From the NCBI GenBank assembly GCA_900769975.1, contig CAAGIR010000184.1, forward strand, positions 1 through 24,840: a stretch of 24,840 bases of DNA. Direction: 5' to 3'. This DNA comes from Spirochaetia bacterium (lineage in GTDB: Bacteria; Spirochaetota; Spirochaetia; Treponematales; Treponemataceae). The notes under the pieces are model-generated. The model saw only the letters and a list, made by a program, of their open reading frames with translations, searched no databases and had not been told where the DNA came from. Positions 7,887 to 15,103 of this stretch are shown here, one piece after another; position 1 is the first letter of the stretch, and each line of letters begins with the position of its first letter. Position numbers and translations under genes: made by a program.

Positions 7887-8195
7887 TTATTCATTATTTT
7901 TTGGATTCAATGTATTTAAATGAGATTTAATTTCAACACCAGGTTTAAAAGTTACTGTATAATGAGGTTTTACTTCAATTGTTTCACCAGTTTTTGGATT
8001 GACTGCATTTTTTCGTTTTCTTAATTTAATTTCAAATGTCCCAAAACCTCTAATTTCAATCATAGAACCTTCCTGTATAATCGTCTTTACAGCACCAAAT
8101 ACAGAATCTACATTTTTTGATATTTCTTTTTTGTCAATTTTGTTTTCTTGAAAAATAATATCAACTATATCTTTTTTTGTTTTTTTTTCTAACAT
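7887..8195 (-). CDS. hup: HU/IHF family DNA-binding protein
   Basis: A 102-residue histone-like nucleoid protein that bends DNA as a dimer. The two N-terminal helices (about 1-40) precede the signature GFGTFEIKLRKRKNAVNPKTG and the beta-arm (about 55-80), whose conserved KNAVNPKTGE segment contains the proline that inserts into the minor groove. The N-terminus is slightly extended and the C-terminal tail (LNTLNPKNNE) is about ten residues longer than in E. coli HU. The ATG at 8195 is preceded by AAGGA with six bases between. The gene starts only 17 bases after the rpsT terminator; see the -10 box entry at 8208-8213. Confidence 0.93.
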   Translation of the reverse strand: MLEKKTKKDIVDIIFQENKIDKKEISKNVDSVFGAVKTIIQEGSMIEIRGFGTFEIKLRKRKNAVNPKTGETIEVKPHYTVTFKPGVEIKSHLNTLNPKNNE

Positions 8196-8207
8196 CTTAA
8201 ATCCTTA

Positions 8208-8213
8208 ATTATA
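8208..8213 (-). promoter_or_regulatory. Consensus -10 box overlapping the rpsT terminator T-run
   Basis: On the minus strand the T-run of the rpsT terminator continues directly into a perfect TATAAT, 12 bases before the hup ATG. No good -35 hexamer is found 16-18 bases upstream, where the terminator stem lies. It may be a weak promoter for hup, or an accident of AT-rich sequence. Confidence 0.35.
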
Positions 8214-8245
8214 AAAAAAAACCAGTTGAAGAATACTCCAACTGG
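8213..8245 (-). terminator. Terminator of rpsT
   Basis: On the minus strand the perfect stem CCAGTTG / CAACTGG (8245-8239 / 8228-8222) with a 10-base loop is followed by nine T. It sits between rpsT and hup. Confidence 0.85.
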
Positions 8246-8270
8246 ATTCCAAAAAAGCATTTCCTATATG

Positions 8271-8546
8271 TTATTTTGCTGCGAAAGTAACATTGAAAAG
8301 TTTCATCATTCTTGACTTTTTGCGAGATACAGCATTGCGAGTCAAAACTCCCTTGCTACGAGCACTGTCAAGTTCTTTCTGAAGTGTTTTGTATTTTTCT
8401 TCAGCAAGTTTCTGATCTTTTGCATGTACAGCTTCTACAAACTGTTTTGCATAAGTTTTACATGTGCTTTTAATAGCTTTATTATGAAGTCTGCGAACTT
8501 CGCTTTGAGCGTATCTTTTCTCTGCAGATGTCTTTTTTCCTGCCAA
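8271..8546 (-). CDS. rpsT: 30S ribosomal protein S20, TTG start
   Basis: Primary 16S rRNA-binding protein of 91 residues, mostly helical and rich in Lys/Arg/Ala, with the family start MAGKKTSAEKRYAQSEVRRLHNKA and the conserved C-terminal NAVSRKKSRMMKLFN. The only frame start that gives this N-terminus is TTG (8546-8544). E. coli rpsT also starts with UUG, which is part of its translational autoregulation. Five G (8558-8554) seven bases upstream form the Shine-Dalgarno sequence, and these bases can fold with TCCAA (8551-8547) into a small hairpin next to the start. Two tandem promoters precede it and an intrinsic terminator follows. Autoregulation is inferred from the E. coli parallel. Confidence 0.95.
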   Translation of the reverse strand: MAGKKTSAEKRYAQSEVRRLHNKAIKSTCKTYAKQFVEAVHAKDQKLAEEKYKTLQKELDSARSKGVLTRNAVSRKKSRMMKLFNVTFAAK

Positions 8547-8582
8547 TTGGAGACCCCCAAAAATAATTAGTTAACTCTTTAT

Positions 8583-8611
8583 ATATTATCAAAATTGTGA
8601 TATTATGTCAA
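8583..8611 (-). promoter_or_regulatory. rpsT proximal promoter
   Basis: Minus strand TTGACA (8611-8606), 17-base spacer, TAATAT (8588-8583). The predicted leader is about 30 bases. Confidence 0.8.
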
Positions 8612-8626
8612 TTAATGAGAAAAAAA

Positions 8627-8655
8627 AGTATAATAAATGTCGGCTTTATTAACAA
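8627..8655 (-). promoter_or_regulatory. rpsT distal promoter
   Basis: Minus strand TTGTTA (8655-8650), 17-base spacer, TATACT (8632-8627). It lies upstream of the proximal promoter in tandem; E. coli rpsT likewise has two promoters. Confidence 0.6.
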
Positions 8656-8661
8656 GAATTA

Positions 8662-8690
8662 TTGACATTATCCGTTTATCTCATTACAAT
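8662..8690 (+). promoter_or_regulatory. Promoter of the zinc-ribbon gene
   Basis: Plus strand TTGACA (8662-8667), 17-base spacer, TACAAT (8685-8690). It is divergent from the rpsT promoters, with -35 boxes six bases apart. The start codon at 8723 follows with a normal leader. Confidence 0.8.
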
Positions 8691-8722
8691 ATTTGTTACG
8701 AATATTCGATTGGAGGCACAAA

Positions 8723-8896
8723 ATGGCTGGAGCTAGTAAAAACTCTCGTACAACTGTTGCAACACAAAAATTCATTTGCCCTGACTGCGGTGGCGAAATC
8801 ATAATGAAAACAATGATTGAAAATGGCAGAATTAAAAATCAGGCTGAATGCCAGAAATGTAAACGTGTTGAAAGAAGACCTAAGGATTTCAAATAA
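8723..8896 (+). CDS. Small zinc-ribbon protein of unknown function
   Basis: A 57-residue basic protein. CPDCGG (Cys19, Cys22) and CQKC (Cys43, Cys46) are four well-placed zinc ligands with a 20-residue spacing, as in a ribbon fold. The N-terminus (MAGASKNSRTTVATQKF) and C-terminus (KRVERRPKDFK) are positively charged, which suggests RNA or ribosome contact. I chose the ATG at 8723 because GGAGG (8712-8716) lies six bases upstream; a reading from 8693 would put that Shine-Dalgarno sequence inside the gene. The gene is monocistronic, with a near-consensus promoter and a strong terminator, so it is probably highly expressed. It is not L33 or L32 by motif. Its position beside rpsT supports a translation-related job, but the function is unknown to me. 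Confidence 0.85.
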   Translation: MAGASKNSRTTVATQKFICPDCGGEIIMKTMIENGRIKNQAECQKCKRVERRPKDFK

Positions 8897-8913
8897 TCTT
8901 AATCTTTAGTCAT

Positions 8914-8952
8914 AAAAGCTCGAATGGAATCATGAACCATTCGGGCTTTTTT
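8914..8952 (+). terminator. Terminator of the zinc-ribbon gene
   Basis: Stem 8914-8927 / 8937-8950 (AAAAGCTCGAATGG against CCATTCGGGCTTTT, one G-T type pair) is followed by a run of T on the plus strand. It can also end plsC from the other side, where the T-run is shorter. Confidence 0.88.
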
Positions 8953-9714
8953 TTATCTTACGTTAGAAGGCAGTAAACGCCACTGTTCAACTTGGTTTTG
9001 AATAATTTCACGTGATTCTTCCAAAACTTCATTACATTCTTCTTTAGTTTTTGGGCAATCAAATACTTTTAAGACTTTTACACGATACGAGCCACATTTT
9101 AATTTTGTAAAAATTCGTCTTAAATCTCGTAACTGATAACCGCCGTCTAATGCACATACGACAACAGGTAAACCAGTAGATTCAGTTAATTTTCTAAATC
9201 CAGCAGAATAAAATTTACCGACATTACCGTCTTTTGTTCTGGAACCTTCTGGAAATAAAATAGGGATTTGCTTCTTTGAAAGAACTTTTTTTCCAAAATC
9301 TTCAACGTAACGCATTGCTTCCATAGGTTTTGCTTTTCTAGGAATAAGACAATGTTCCTGCACCCGAAGCATTTCCGAAACAAGCGGAATATGTCGTCCC
9401 AAAGTATCTTTTGCAACAAAACGCACAGGTCGGCCATGAAAAAATTTCATAAAAAGAGGAATATCAAGTAAACTTTGATGATTTGAAATTATAATAAAAT
9501 TTTCAGGAAGCTCTTTTTTTGTTTCATTATATCCCCAGTAATTGAACTGTCTGTAAGCTTTTAAAATGGAAAACAATCTGGGAGCACAAACATTAACTAT
9601 ATAATCAGAAATTCTAAGGCATATTTTTTTTGATACAGGATAAAAAATAATATTTGCAATGGCGGGCCACATCACCATAAATACCAGACACAACAAAGTC
9701 AGTAAACTATACAT
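8953..9714 (-). CDS. plsC: 1-acyl-sn-glycerol-3-phosphate acyltransferase (PlsC family)
   Basis: Membrane-associated acyltransferase of 253 residues that converts lysophosphatidic acid to phosphatidic acid in phospholipid synthesis. The N-terminal hydrophobic segment spans about 3-27. The catalytic HX4D motif is His79 to Asp84 in NHQSLLD, and the glycerophosphate-binding FPEGSR lies at 154-159. PVRFVAK (96-102) and the AGFRKLTESTGLPVVVCAL stretch fit the remaining family blocks. The ATG at 9714 follows GGAG by five bases. It lies 98 bases downstream of dinG with no clear terminator or promoter between them. Substrate choice within the family (lysophosphatidate or another lysolipid) cannot be told from sequence alone. 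Confidence 0.92.
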   Translation of the reverse strand: MYSLLTLLCLVFMVMWPAIANIIFYPVSKKICLRISDYIVNVCAPRLFSILKAYRQFNYWGYNETKKELPENFIIISNHQSLLDIPLFMKFFHGRPVRFVAKDTLGRHIPLVSEMLRVQEHCLIPRKAKPMEAMRYVEDFGKKVLSKKQIPILFPEGSRTKDGNVGKFYSAGFRKLTESTGLPVVVCALDGGYQLRDLRRIFTKLKCGSYRVKVLKVFDCPKTKEECNEVLEESREIIQNQVEQWRLLPSNVR

Positions 9715-9812
9715 AAAAGCTCCAGATTGATTAAATTAATTTCATTAAATATTTAAATTATTTTATACCCAAACCGTGAAAATTTCCATAAAAAAATACT
9801 AAAATTATATAA

Positions 9813-12266
9813 TTATTCAAAAATAAATGAATTTATTCTTTTGGTGATTTCACTCAACGGTTCATAAACAACCTTACATTCTGGAACATTTGCCAGGAAA
9901 AATGAACCGTATTTTTTTTCATAAATACGTCTGTCAAGCACTACGACACAACCTTTATCATCTCCCCGCCGAATTAAACGCCCTATACCTTGCCTGAATT
10001 TAATAACTGCTTCAGGGACACTCAATTCCATAAAAGAATTCCCACCACGTCTTGTAATAGCTTCTGAACGTGCTAAAAAAACAGGATCATTTGGAACGGT
10101 AAAAGGAAGTTTAACAATAATTACCTGAGACAATGATTCGCCTGGAATGTCAACTCCCTGCCAGAAAGAATCTGTTGCAAAAAGGACACTTTCCTTTTCT
10201 TTTTTAAATGCATCAAGAAGTTTGGAATTATCATCATCACCCTGTTTCATAATCCTGCCGTTAAAACCTTTAAGCATGGCACAAACTGTATGATAAGCAC
10301 TTTTTAATGATTCATAAGATGTAAATAAAACGAGCGTTCTGCCTTCTGCTGCGTTAATCAATTTTGTCACAGCCATTTCGATGTATTGCTGATATTCAGA
10401 ATTTTCAGGAAGAGGAGCATCATTAGGAACAGCAAAAAGCATATTTTTTTTATACGGAAACGGAGACGGATATTCTGCACAAAGTATTCTATCTGGATCG
10501 GTGTAGCAAAGTCCGTTTCTTTTCATCCAATAATTAAAATCCCTTCCAGTTTTTAAAGTTGCCGATGTACAAACTACACTTTCCATCTTTTCAAACACGC
10601 CGTCATTCATTAAATGCGAAATATCAAGCGGTGTCTGAATAAAATTTACATAAACAGAATCCTGTCCGTCACGCACCATATCAACAGGAAGTTTTTTCTT
10701 TTGAATCCAGAATACATAATCACGTTTTTCGTCCCACAAAGAAAAATTTTTTAACAAAAGTACGTATGAATCCAGCCTTCGCAAAATGATTTTTGATTCC
10801 CAGTAAAAAGGTGCATCTTTATCATCTTCGTCAATTCCTTCCATAACAATTCGGACTAAATCACAAAATTCCCCTAATGATGAAGAAAGATTATCCAAAG
10901 CTACAAGCAAAGGTCCAAAATTGCGCACAGTTCCTTCAAAAAGACGTGTAGAATATTCATTCTGCAGCAAATCTCCTGATGCAATTTCAACATTTGAAAG
11001 CGCATTTTTTACTTTTGTTAGAATTTCATAAGCACTACCCGCTTTTTCTTCATTTGATGATAAAATTGCCAGACTGCATAGATGTCCCGCTTCTGAGTTT
11101 TTTCTTTTTCTATACATCTGATTTAAAAGTTTGTTTAATTTAAATCGATTTACAGTTTCACTGAAAAAACTTGTCGCAGCCGCTTCTATTCCATGTGCTT
11201 CGTCAAAAACAATATGTTTATATGGAGGCAAAACAGCGGCATCTTCATAACCAGCACCTCCTATTCTTGATTCTATATCAGCAAAAAGCAGATGATGATT
11301 TACTACAAGAATATTTGCACCTGCGGCTTCTTTCCTGACTTTCATAACAAAACATTCATTATGATATGGACAGCGCATTCCCATACAGCCGTCACTTTCT
11401 GAATTAACTTTTGTCCATATATTTTCTGACGGCATAAAAGACAATTCACTTTTACTGCCAGTTTCACTTGACGCTGCCCATTGTGCAATTTTCTTCATTT
11501 CTGCAGTTTCTTCTTCAAACAAATCAAGAAACCCTGTAACTTCAGATAATCTTCTTTTACAGATATAATTTTGACGTCCTTTTACTAGAACATATTTCAC
11601 CTGCTTTCCAAGAATTTTTTCTACCGCTGGGATATCTTTTTCGCACAACTGCTGCTGCAAGTTGATAGTTCCAGTTGAAATTACAACTTTTTGATTATTA
11701 GTAATAGCCCATAAAACACTTGGAATTAAATACGAATAAGATTTTCCAACTCCAGTACCAGCTTCAAAAACAGCTAGTTTTTCTTCGTTGAAAGAACGTG
11801 CGATATTTTTTAATAATTCAATTTGAACTTTACGCTCTTCAAAAGAATCTGACATTTGTGACAAAGGTCCGCCCTGTGATATGTAAAAAGCCGCATCTTC
11901 TACTGAAAGTTTTTTTATTTCTTTTGGGAGGATAGGTTCGACAACGACATAAACATCAGTTACATCATTATTAATTATGTAAAATCCCTGTGCTTGATTT
12001 GAACATTCCGCCGCCACAGATAAATCTGCTTTGGAAGGTGTAAGATTTCCTCCAGGGTGATTATGAATTAAAACATGTGAATTGCGTTTATGCGTTTGAT
12101 TTACCGGAACTGTAGATTTATTTCCTCTTGCACCAGCATCAACAGAAATAATGACACCGTTTTTATCAATCAGGCCAGTAAAAAAAACTTCATTTTGCTG
12201 TGCATTGTTTATTTCTTCCCGTAATTTTTGAATTACTTCATTTGTAAAATACTTTGTAATTTCCAC
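9813..12266 (-). CDS. dinG: DinG-family DNA helicase with N-terminal JAMM (RadC-like) domain
   Basis: An 817-residue fusion. Residues 1-115 form a JAB/JAMM metalloprotease-like domain of the RadC type: a candidate Glu26, then H68-x-H70, seven residues, Ser78 and Asp81, which is the complete HxHx7SxxD zinc motif. The rest is an XPD/DinG superfamily 2 helicase: Walker A AGTGVGKS (169-176), four cysteines for an iron-sulfur cluster (236, 294, 299, 305), DEAH (355-358), then CTSATL, LFTSYESL, FWQGVDIPGE and QGIGRLIRR in the C-terminal helicase domain. DinG unwinds DNA and DNA-RNA hybrids 5' to 3' during repair. The start codon is GTG at 12266, with AGGA eight bases upstream. The gene starts 53 bases after the tRNA-Glu terminator. 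The usual DinG-associated partner in other bacteria is a DnaQ-type exonuclease, not a JAMM domain. Confidence 0.92.
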   Translation of the reverse strand: MEITKYFTNEVIQKLREEINNAQQNEVFFTGLIDKNGVIISVDAGARGNKSTVPVNQTHKRNSHVLIHNHPGGNLTPSKADLSVAAECSNQAQGFYIINNDVTDVYVVVEPILPKEIKKLSVEDAAFYISQGGPLSQMSDSFEERKVQIELLKNIARSFNEEKLAVFEAGTGVGKSYSYLIPSVLWAITNNQKVVISTGTINLQQQLCEKDIPAVEKILGKQVKYVLVKGRQNYICKRRLSEVTGFLDLFEEETAEMKKIAQWAASSETGSKSELSFMPSENIWTKVNSESDGCMGMRCPYHNECFVMKVRKEAAGANILVVNHHLLFADIESRIGGAGYEDAAVLPPYKHIVFDEAHGIEAAATSFFSETVNRFKLNKLLNQMYRKRKNSEAGHLCSLAILSSNEEKAGSAYEILTKVKNALSNVEIASGDLLQNEYSTRLFEGTVRNFGPLLVALDNLSSSLGEFCDLVRIVMEGIDEDDKDAPFYWESKIILRRLDSYVLLLKNFSLWDEKRDYVFWIQKKKLPVDMVRDGQDSVYVNFIQTPLDISHLMNDGVFEKMESVVCTSATLKTGRDFNYWMKRNGLCYTDPDRILCAEYPSPFPYKKNMLFAVPNDAPLPENSEYQQYIEMAVTKLINAAEGRTLVLFTSYESLKSAYHTVCAMLKGFNGRIMKQGDDDNSKLLDAFKKEKESVLFATDSFWQGVDIPGESLSQVIIVKLPFTVPNDPVFLARSEAITRRGGNSFMELSVPEAVIKFRQGIGRLIRRGDDKGCVVVLDRRIYEKKYGSFFLANVPECKVVYEPLSEITKRINSFIFE

Positions 12267-12318
12267 GTTTTTTTTCCTGTTTTCCTGTCAATCCTGTAAA
12301 TAAATGACCGCTTAGTGC

Positions 12319-12360
12319 AAAAAAAAGCCTTGCAAGATTATCGATTATCTTACAAGGCTT
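12319..12360 (-). terminator. Terminator of tRNA-Glu
   Basis: On the minus strand a stem of about 14 pairs with one mismatch (12360-12347 against 12338-12325) ends in eight T. It begins three bases after the tRNA discriminator base. Confidence 0.9.
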
Positions 12361-12362
12361 AA

Positions 12363-12434
12363 CATCTCCTAGCAGAATTGAACTGCTGTTGTCGGGATGA
12401 AAACCCGATGTCCTAACCACTAGACGAAGGAGAC
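12363..12434 (-). tRNA. tRNA-Glu (anticodon TTC)
   Basis: The 72-base minus-strand sequence folds as a full cloverleaf. The acceptor stem GTCTCCT pairs with AGGAGAT (G-U at the first pair), the anticodon stem TCGGG/CCCGA carries loop TTTTCAT with anticodon TTC, and the T-arm is AGCAG-TTCAATT-CTGCT. The GTCTAG start of the D-arm and discriminator G match bacterial tRNA-Glu. The terminal CCA is not encoded. Confidence 0.97.
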
Positions 12435-12458
12435 ATACATCAGAAAACTGATTAATTA

Positions 12459-12487
12459 ACTATAACAAAATAAAAAATTTTAGTCAA
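12459..12487 (-). promoter_or_regulatory. Promoter of tRNA-Glu
   Basis: Minus strand TTGACT (12487-12482), 17-base spacer, TATAGT (12464-12459). The tRNA starts 24 bases after the -10 box, so its 5' leader would be short. Confidence 0.8.
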
Positions 12488-12551
12488 TATATTAAAAATC
12501 TTATTAAAATCTTTTGTAACATCTATAAATCATATCAAAAACACCTAAACG

Positions 12552-13799
12552 CTAAAGATTCATTCCGAATTGTTTTACAAGTTTTTCCTGTAATCCAGAT
12601 GCTTCTTCTTCGTTCAAGCCCAATTTTAAGGCGGTGTCTAAATCTTTCATTGATTTTTCATACTCTTTTATTTCATAATATGCAATTGCACGTCTGAATG
12701 TTGTATGCGCTTGAAATTCGTTTATTTCTAATGATTTTGTAAAACATTCAATTGCATCTTCGTATTTTTTCTGTACAGAATATACAATTCCTTTATAATA
12801 ATAAGAACGATACGCTTTTGGGTCAGATTCCAGACTTGTTTCAAAATCCTGAAGGCTTTCTTCAAATTTATTCATTGCAAAATATGCCATACCGCGATGT
12901 TTTGTGATAACTGCAATAATATTTTTCTGATTCTCTGGAACTGCTTCAATTATTTTTGTATAAATGTCAACTGCTTCCTGCAGCCTTCCTTCATTATGTG
13001 CTTGAATGGCACGCAAAAGCATATCATCAATAGTTCCCTGCACAAAAGGTGAAACTCTTGCAATATTTTCCTGCGGCTTTTCAATTTTTTCATTTAACAG
13101 ATTATCTGCCTGTGTGTAGAAAGTTTTTCTTCGTTCATCAAGTTCTCTTTGTAATTTATTCTGATAATCCCTAATTTCCTGAAAAGTAATATCTGCAAGT
13201 GAAAGAGATGCATTTATGGATGCAAGTTTTCTACGCAAAGGAATATCAAAAGGATTAAATTCTGTTTTGTATATTAATTCATGTTCAACTTCTGCCCAAG
13301 CATCCTGCAGAATTGTCCTAATCTGTATTTCACAAACAATTTCCTGCGATATCGGCTTTAAGTTTTCATATTTTCCTTTTAATTCGGGAATAAAATCTTT
13401 GGGAATAGAAACAAGAACATGTGTCGATTCATATCCAAATTCACTGAATTTTTTTTCGGCTCCTTTTACTTCTACTTCTTTAATTTCAAACAGTTGCTTT
13501 ATCTGCTCTACTGCCAGATTAATGTCTTCCAAAAAAGCACAAATCATTCTGATACCCATCATATCTGTGAGGTAAATCAAATCGCACTTTTCTGTAATTT
13601 TTTGAGGTTTTAATCTTAAGACTTTTTTATAATAACTTTCAAAACTTTTTACACGACTTTTATAAGTAGGCTGAGCAGAAAGTTTTACATTATCCTGTAA
13701 TCGTTCTACAACTTTTTTCATTATTTCATTAAAATATTCGTTGTAAGACTGATAGTTTTTTTTAATCTGTTGTTTTGAAATTAAATTATTAGTATCCAT
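12552..13799 (-). CDS. RelA/SpoT-type (p)ppGpp synthetase domain fused to TPR repeats
   Basis: A 415-residue protein with an alarmone synthetase domain (about 15-200) and no HD hydrolase domain. Synthetase hallmarks are RVKSFESYYKK (49-59), Asp79 in LTDMMGIR, YESTH (123-127) and EIQIRT (157-162, Glu157 as the second metal ligand) followed by WAEVEHELIYK. A helical, charged linker (about 200-255) leads to at least three tetratricopeptide repeats (about 262-400) with A-G-Y-A type spacing, such as YYYKGIVYSVQKKYEDAIECFTKSLE. The ACT and TGS domains of long RelA are absent. The TPRs probably sense a partner protein. The ATG at 13799 has a weak GGA upstream and lies just after the flaA terminator. 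No terminator is seen after the gene. Activity is inferred from conserved residues. Confidence 0.87.
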   Translation of the reverse strand: MDTNNLISKQQIKKNYQSYNEYFNEIMKKVVERLQDNVKLSAQPTYKSRVKSFESYYKKVLRLKPQKITEKCDLIYLTDMMGIRMICAFLEDINLAVEQIKQLFEIKEVEVKGAEKKFSEFGYESTHVLVSIPKDFIPELKGKYENLKPISQEIVCEIQIRTILQDAWAEVEHELIYKTEFNPFDIPLRRKLASINASLSLADITFQEIRDYQNKLQRELDERRKTFYTQADNLLNEKIEKPQENIARVSPFVQGTIDDMLLRAIQAHNEGRLQEAVDIYTKIIEAVPENQKNIIAVITKHRGMAYFAMNKFEESLQDFETSLESDPKAYRSYYYKGIVYSVQKKYEDAIECFTKSLEINEFQAHTTFRRAIAYYEIKEYEKSMKDLDTALKLGLNEEEASGLQEKLVKQFGMNL

Positions 13800-13816
13800 A
13801 TTTTTCCGTTTAAAAC

Positions 13817-13863
13817 AAAAAACGCTTTGGACTCCTCAATTATTACGAAAAATCCAAAGCGTT
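13817..13863 (-). terminator. Terminator of flaA
   Basis: On the minus strand the perfect 11-pair stem AACGCTTTGGA/TCCAAAGCGTT (13863-13853 and 13831-13821) with a 21-base loop is followed by T-rich sequence including six T. It lies 18 bases upstream of the Rel-TPR start codon. Confidence 0.85.
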
Positions 13864-13881
13864 ATACAACCTAAGGGTTAA

Positions 13882-14973
13882 TTAGTCTGTAACTTCAGCA
13901 GCCTGTCCGGCATTACTCTGAGCATTTGAAGATGAACCTTCATTTAAGCTTGAAGTGAAGTTTTCTTCTGTAGCGATTTTAGCTTTTTCGAGGTAACGAT
14001 TAACCTGTTTATTACCAAATCTCTGCATTTCAGCATTCTGGCGTGCATCTTCTTTCTTTGTAATGATTCCCCAAAGATCTTCATCAGCGATATCACGATC
14101 ACTTGTAAGAACAGCTTTATCGTAAATGATTTTTACATCTTTGAAATAACCGATGAATGTACCACCAATATGAGCAGCATCACGAGTTACCTGGAAACCT
14201 TCGAATTTTACAAATGGCATTCCTCTTGGATAAATTGGATATACACGAATTTCACGGTTTCTGATTTCTGATAAGTACTGTGGGTTGTTCCAGCGAAGTT
14301 CTTTCCAACCGTCAAAACCAAGGAATCCCATAAAGTAACGGCGTGTAACTCCATCATTATCTGAAAGAAGTACATAAAGTCCATGTGGAAAATTCATACC
14401 CATTGTTGTAACTGAAATAGATTTGATTGTTCCGACATTTTTAACAATACCGTATCCATCTTCAAAAAGTGTTTTACCACTTGCTTTCTGTTCGTCAGTT
14501 GGTTCCTGACGATTACCATTATCATCTGCATCAGCAAGAACTTCATAAGCAGGAATATTGAATGGAGGAACAATTTTAGCATTGGAATTTGAGTTCCATT
14601 CTGGGAATTCGATACGAACACCCATTACATTGCTTCCAGCAAAAGGAACGTCGGCTTCACCTTTTACAGGGGCAGCGACAACTTGAGAGTCAGCTAAAGC
14701 AGCAACAGTTTTTGCAGAAGAATTCAAAACAACTTCCCATTCAGGGAGAGCAAGTGAAGTTCTCATCAAAGCACGCTGATCATCTGTAAATGTAGAGCCA
14801 GCACTAACAGAGAAATCCATTACTGTGTGTTTGTTCTGAGTTGCATTTCCGTTTTCATCTTCAACGCAATCAGCATCCAAAAGTGTAAAATCGATAAGCA
14901 TAGCTTCTTCAGCAAAAGCAACGCCACCAACAAGCAGCATAGCAGCTGCAAATAAACCCAAAGTCTTCTTCAT
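13882..14973 (-). CDS. flaA: Flagellar filament outer-layer (sheath) protein FlaA
   Basis: FlaA forms the sheath around the FlaB core of spirochaete periplasmic flagella and affects filament stiffness. This 363-residue protein has a clear Sec signal peptide cut after AFA (residue 21), so it is exported to the periplasm. Family features are the IDFTLL start of the mature protein, GVRIEFPEWNSNSNAKIVPPFNIPAYE, SISVTTMGMNFPHGLYVLLSDNDG, YFMGFLGFDGWKELRWNNP and GTFIGYFKDVKIIYDKAV. The C-terminal 30 residues are Ser/Asn/Ala-rich and variable. The ATG at 14973 follows AGGAG by six bases, behind a near-consensus sigma-70 promoter, not a flagellar sigma-28 type. It ends at a strong terminator and lies downstream of the sugar/amidase cluster. 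Confidence 0.96.
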   Translation of the reverse strand: MKKTLGLFAAAMLLVGGVAFAEEAMLIDFTLLDADCVEDENGNATQNKHTVMDFSVSAGSTFTDDQRALMRTSLALPEWEVVLNSSAKTVAALADSQVVAAPVKGEADVPFAGSNVMGVRIEFPEWNSNSNAKIVPPFNIPAYEVLADADDNGNRQEPTDEQKASGKTLFEDGYGIVKNVGTIKSISVTTMGMNFPHGLYVLLSDNDGVTRRYFMGFLGFDGWKELRWNNPQYLSEIRNREIRVYPIYPRGMPFVKFEGFQVTRDAAHIGGTFIGYFKDVKIIYDKAVLTSDRDIADEDLWGIITKKEDARQNAEMQRFGNKQVNRYLEKAKIATEENFTSSLNEGSSSNAQSNAGQAAEVTD

Positions 14974-15024
14974 ATTGAAGCTCCTTATTTTTATCTAATT
15001 CGATGTAGCCTTGTATATTTGACA

Positions 15025-15053
15025 ATTATCCAATATGTAAGCAATTTTGTCAA
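15025..15053 (-). promoter_or_regulatory. Promoter of flaA
   Basis: Minus strand TTGACA (15053-15048), 17-base spacer, GATAAT (15030-15025). The predicted leader is about 45 bases and contains the AGGAG of flaA. Confidence 0.85.
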
Positions 15054-15103
15054 GAATTTTTTGATTTTTTGAGGGTAATTTAACTTTAAAATAATGAGAT
15101 AAT

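Noticed and set aside
8693..8896. Reading of the small zinc-ribbon gene as ribosomal protein L33 with an earlier start
   Set aside because: The CPDCGG/CQKC pattern and surrounding sequence do not match L33, and the GGAGG Shine-Dalgarno sequence points to the ATG at 8723.
9715..9812. Promoter for plsC around TATAAA in the dinG-plsC gap
   Set aside because: No -35 hexamer at 16-18 bases could be found, so the box is not distinguishable from AT-rich background.
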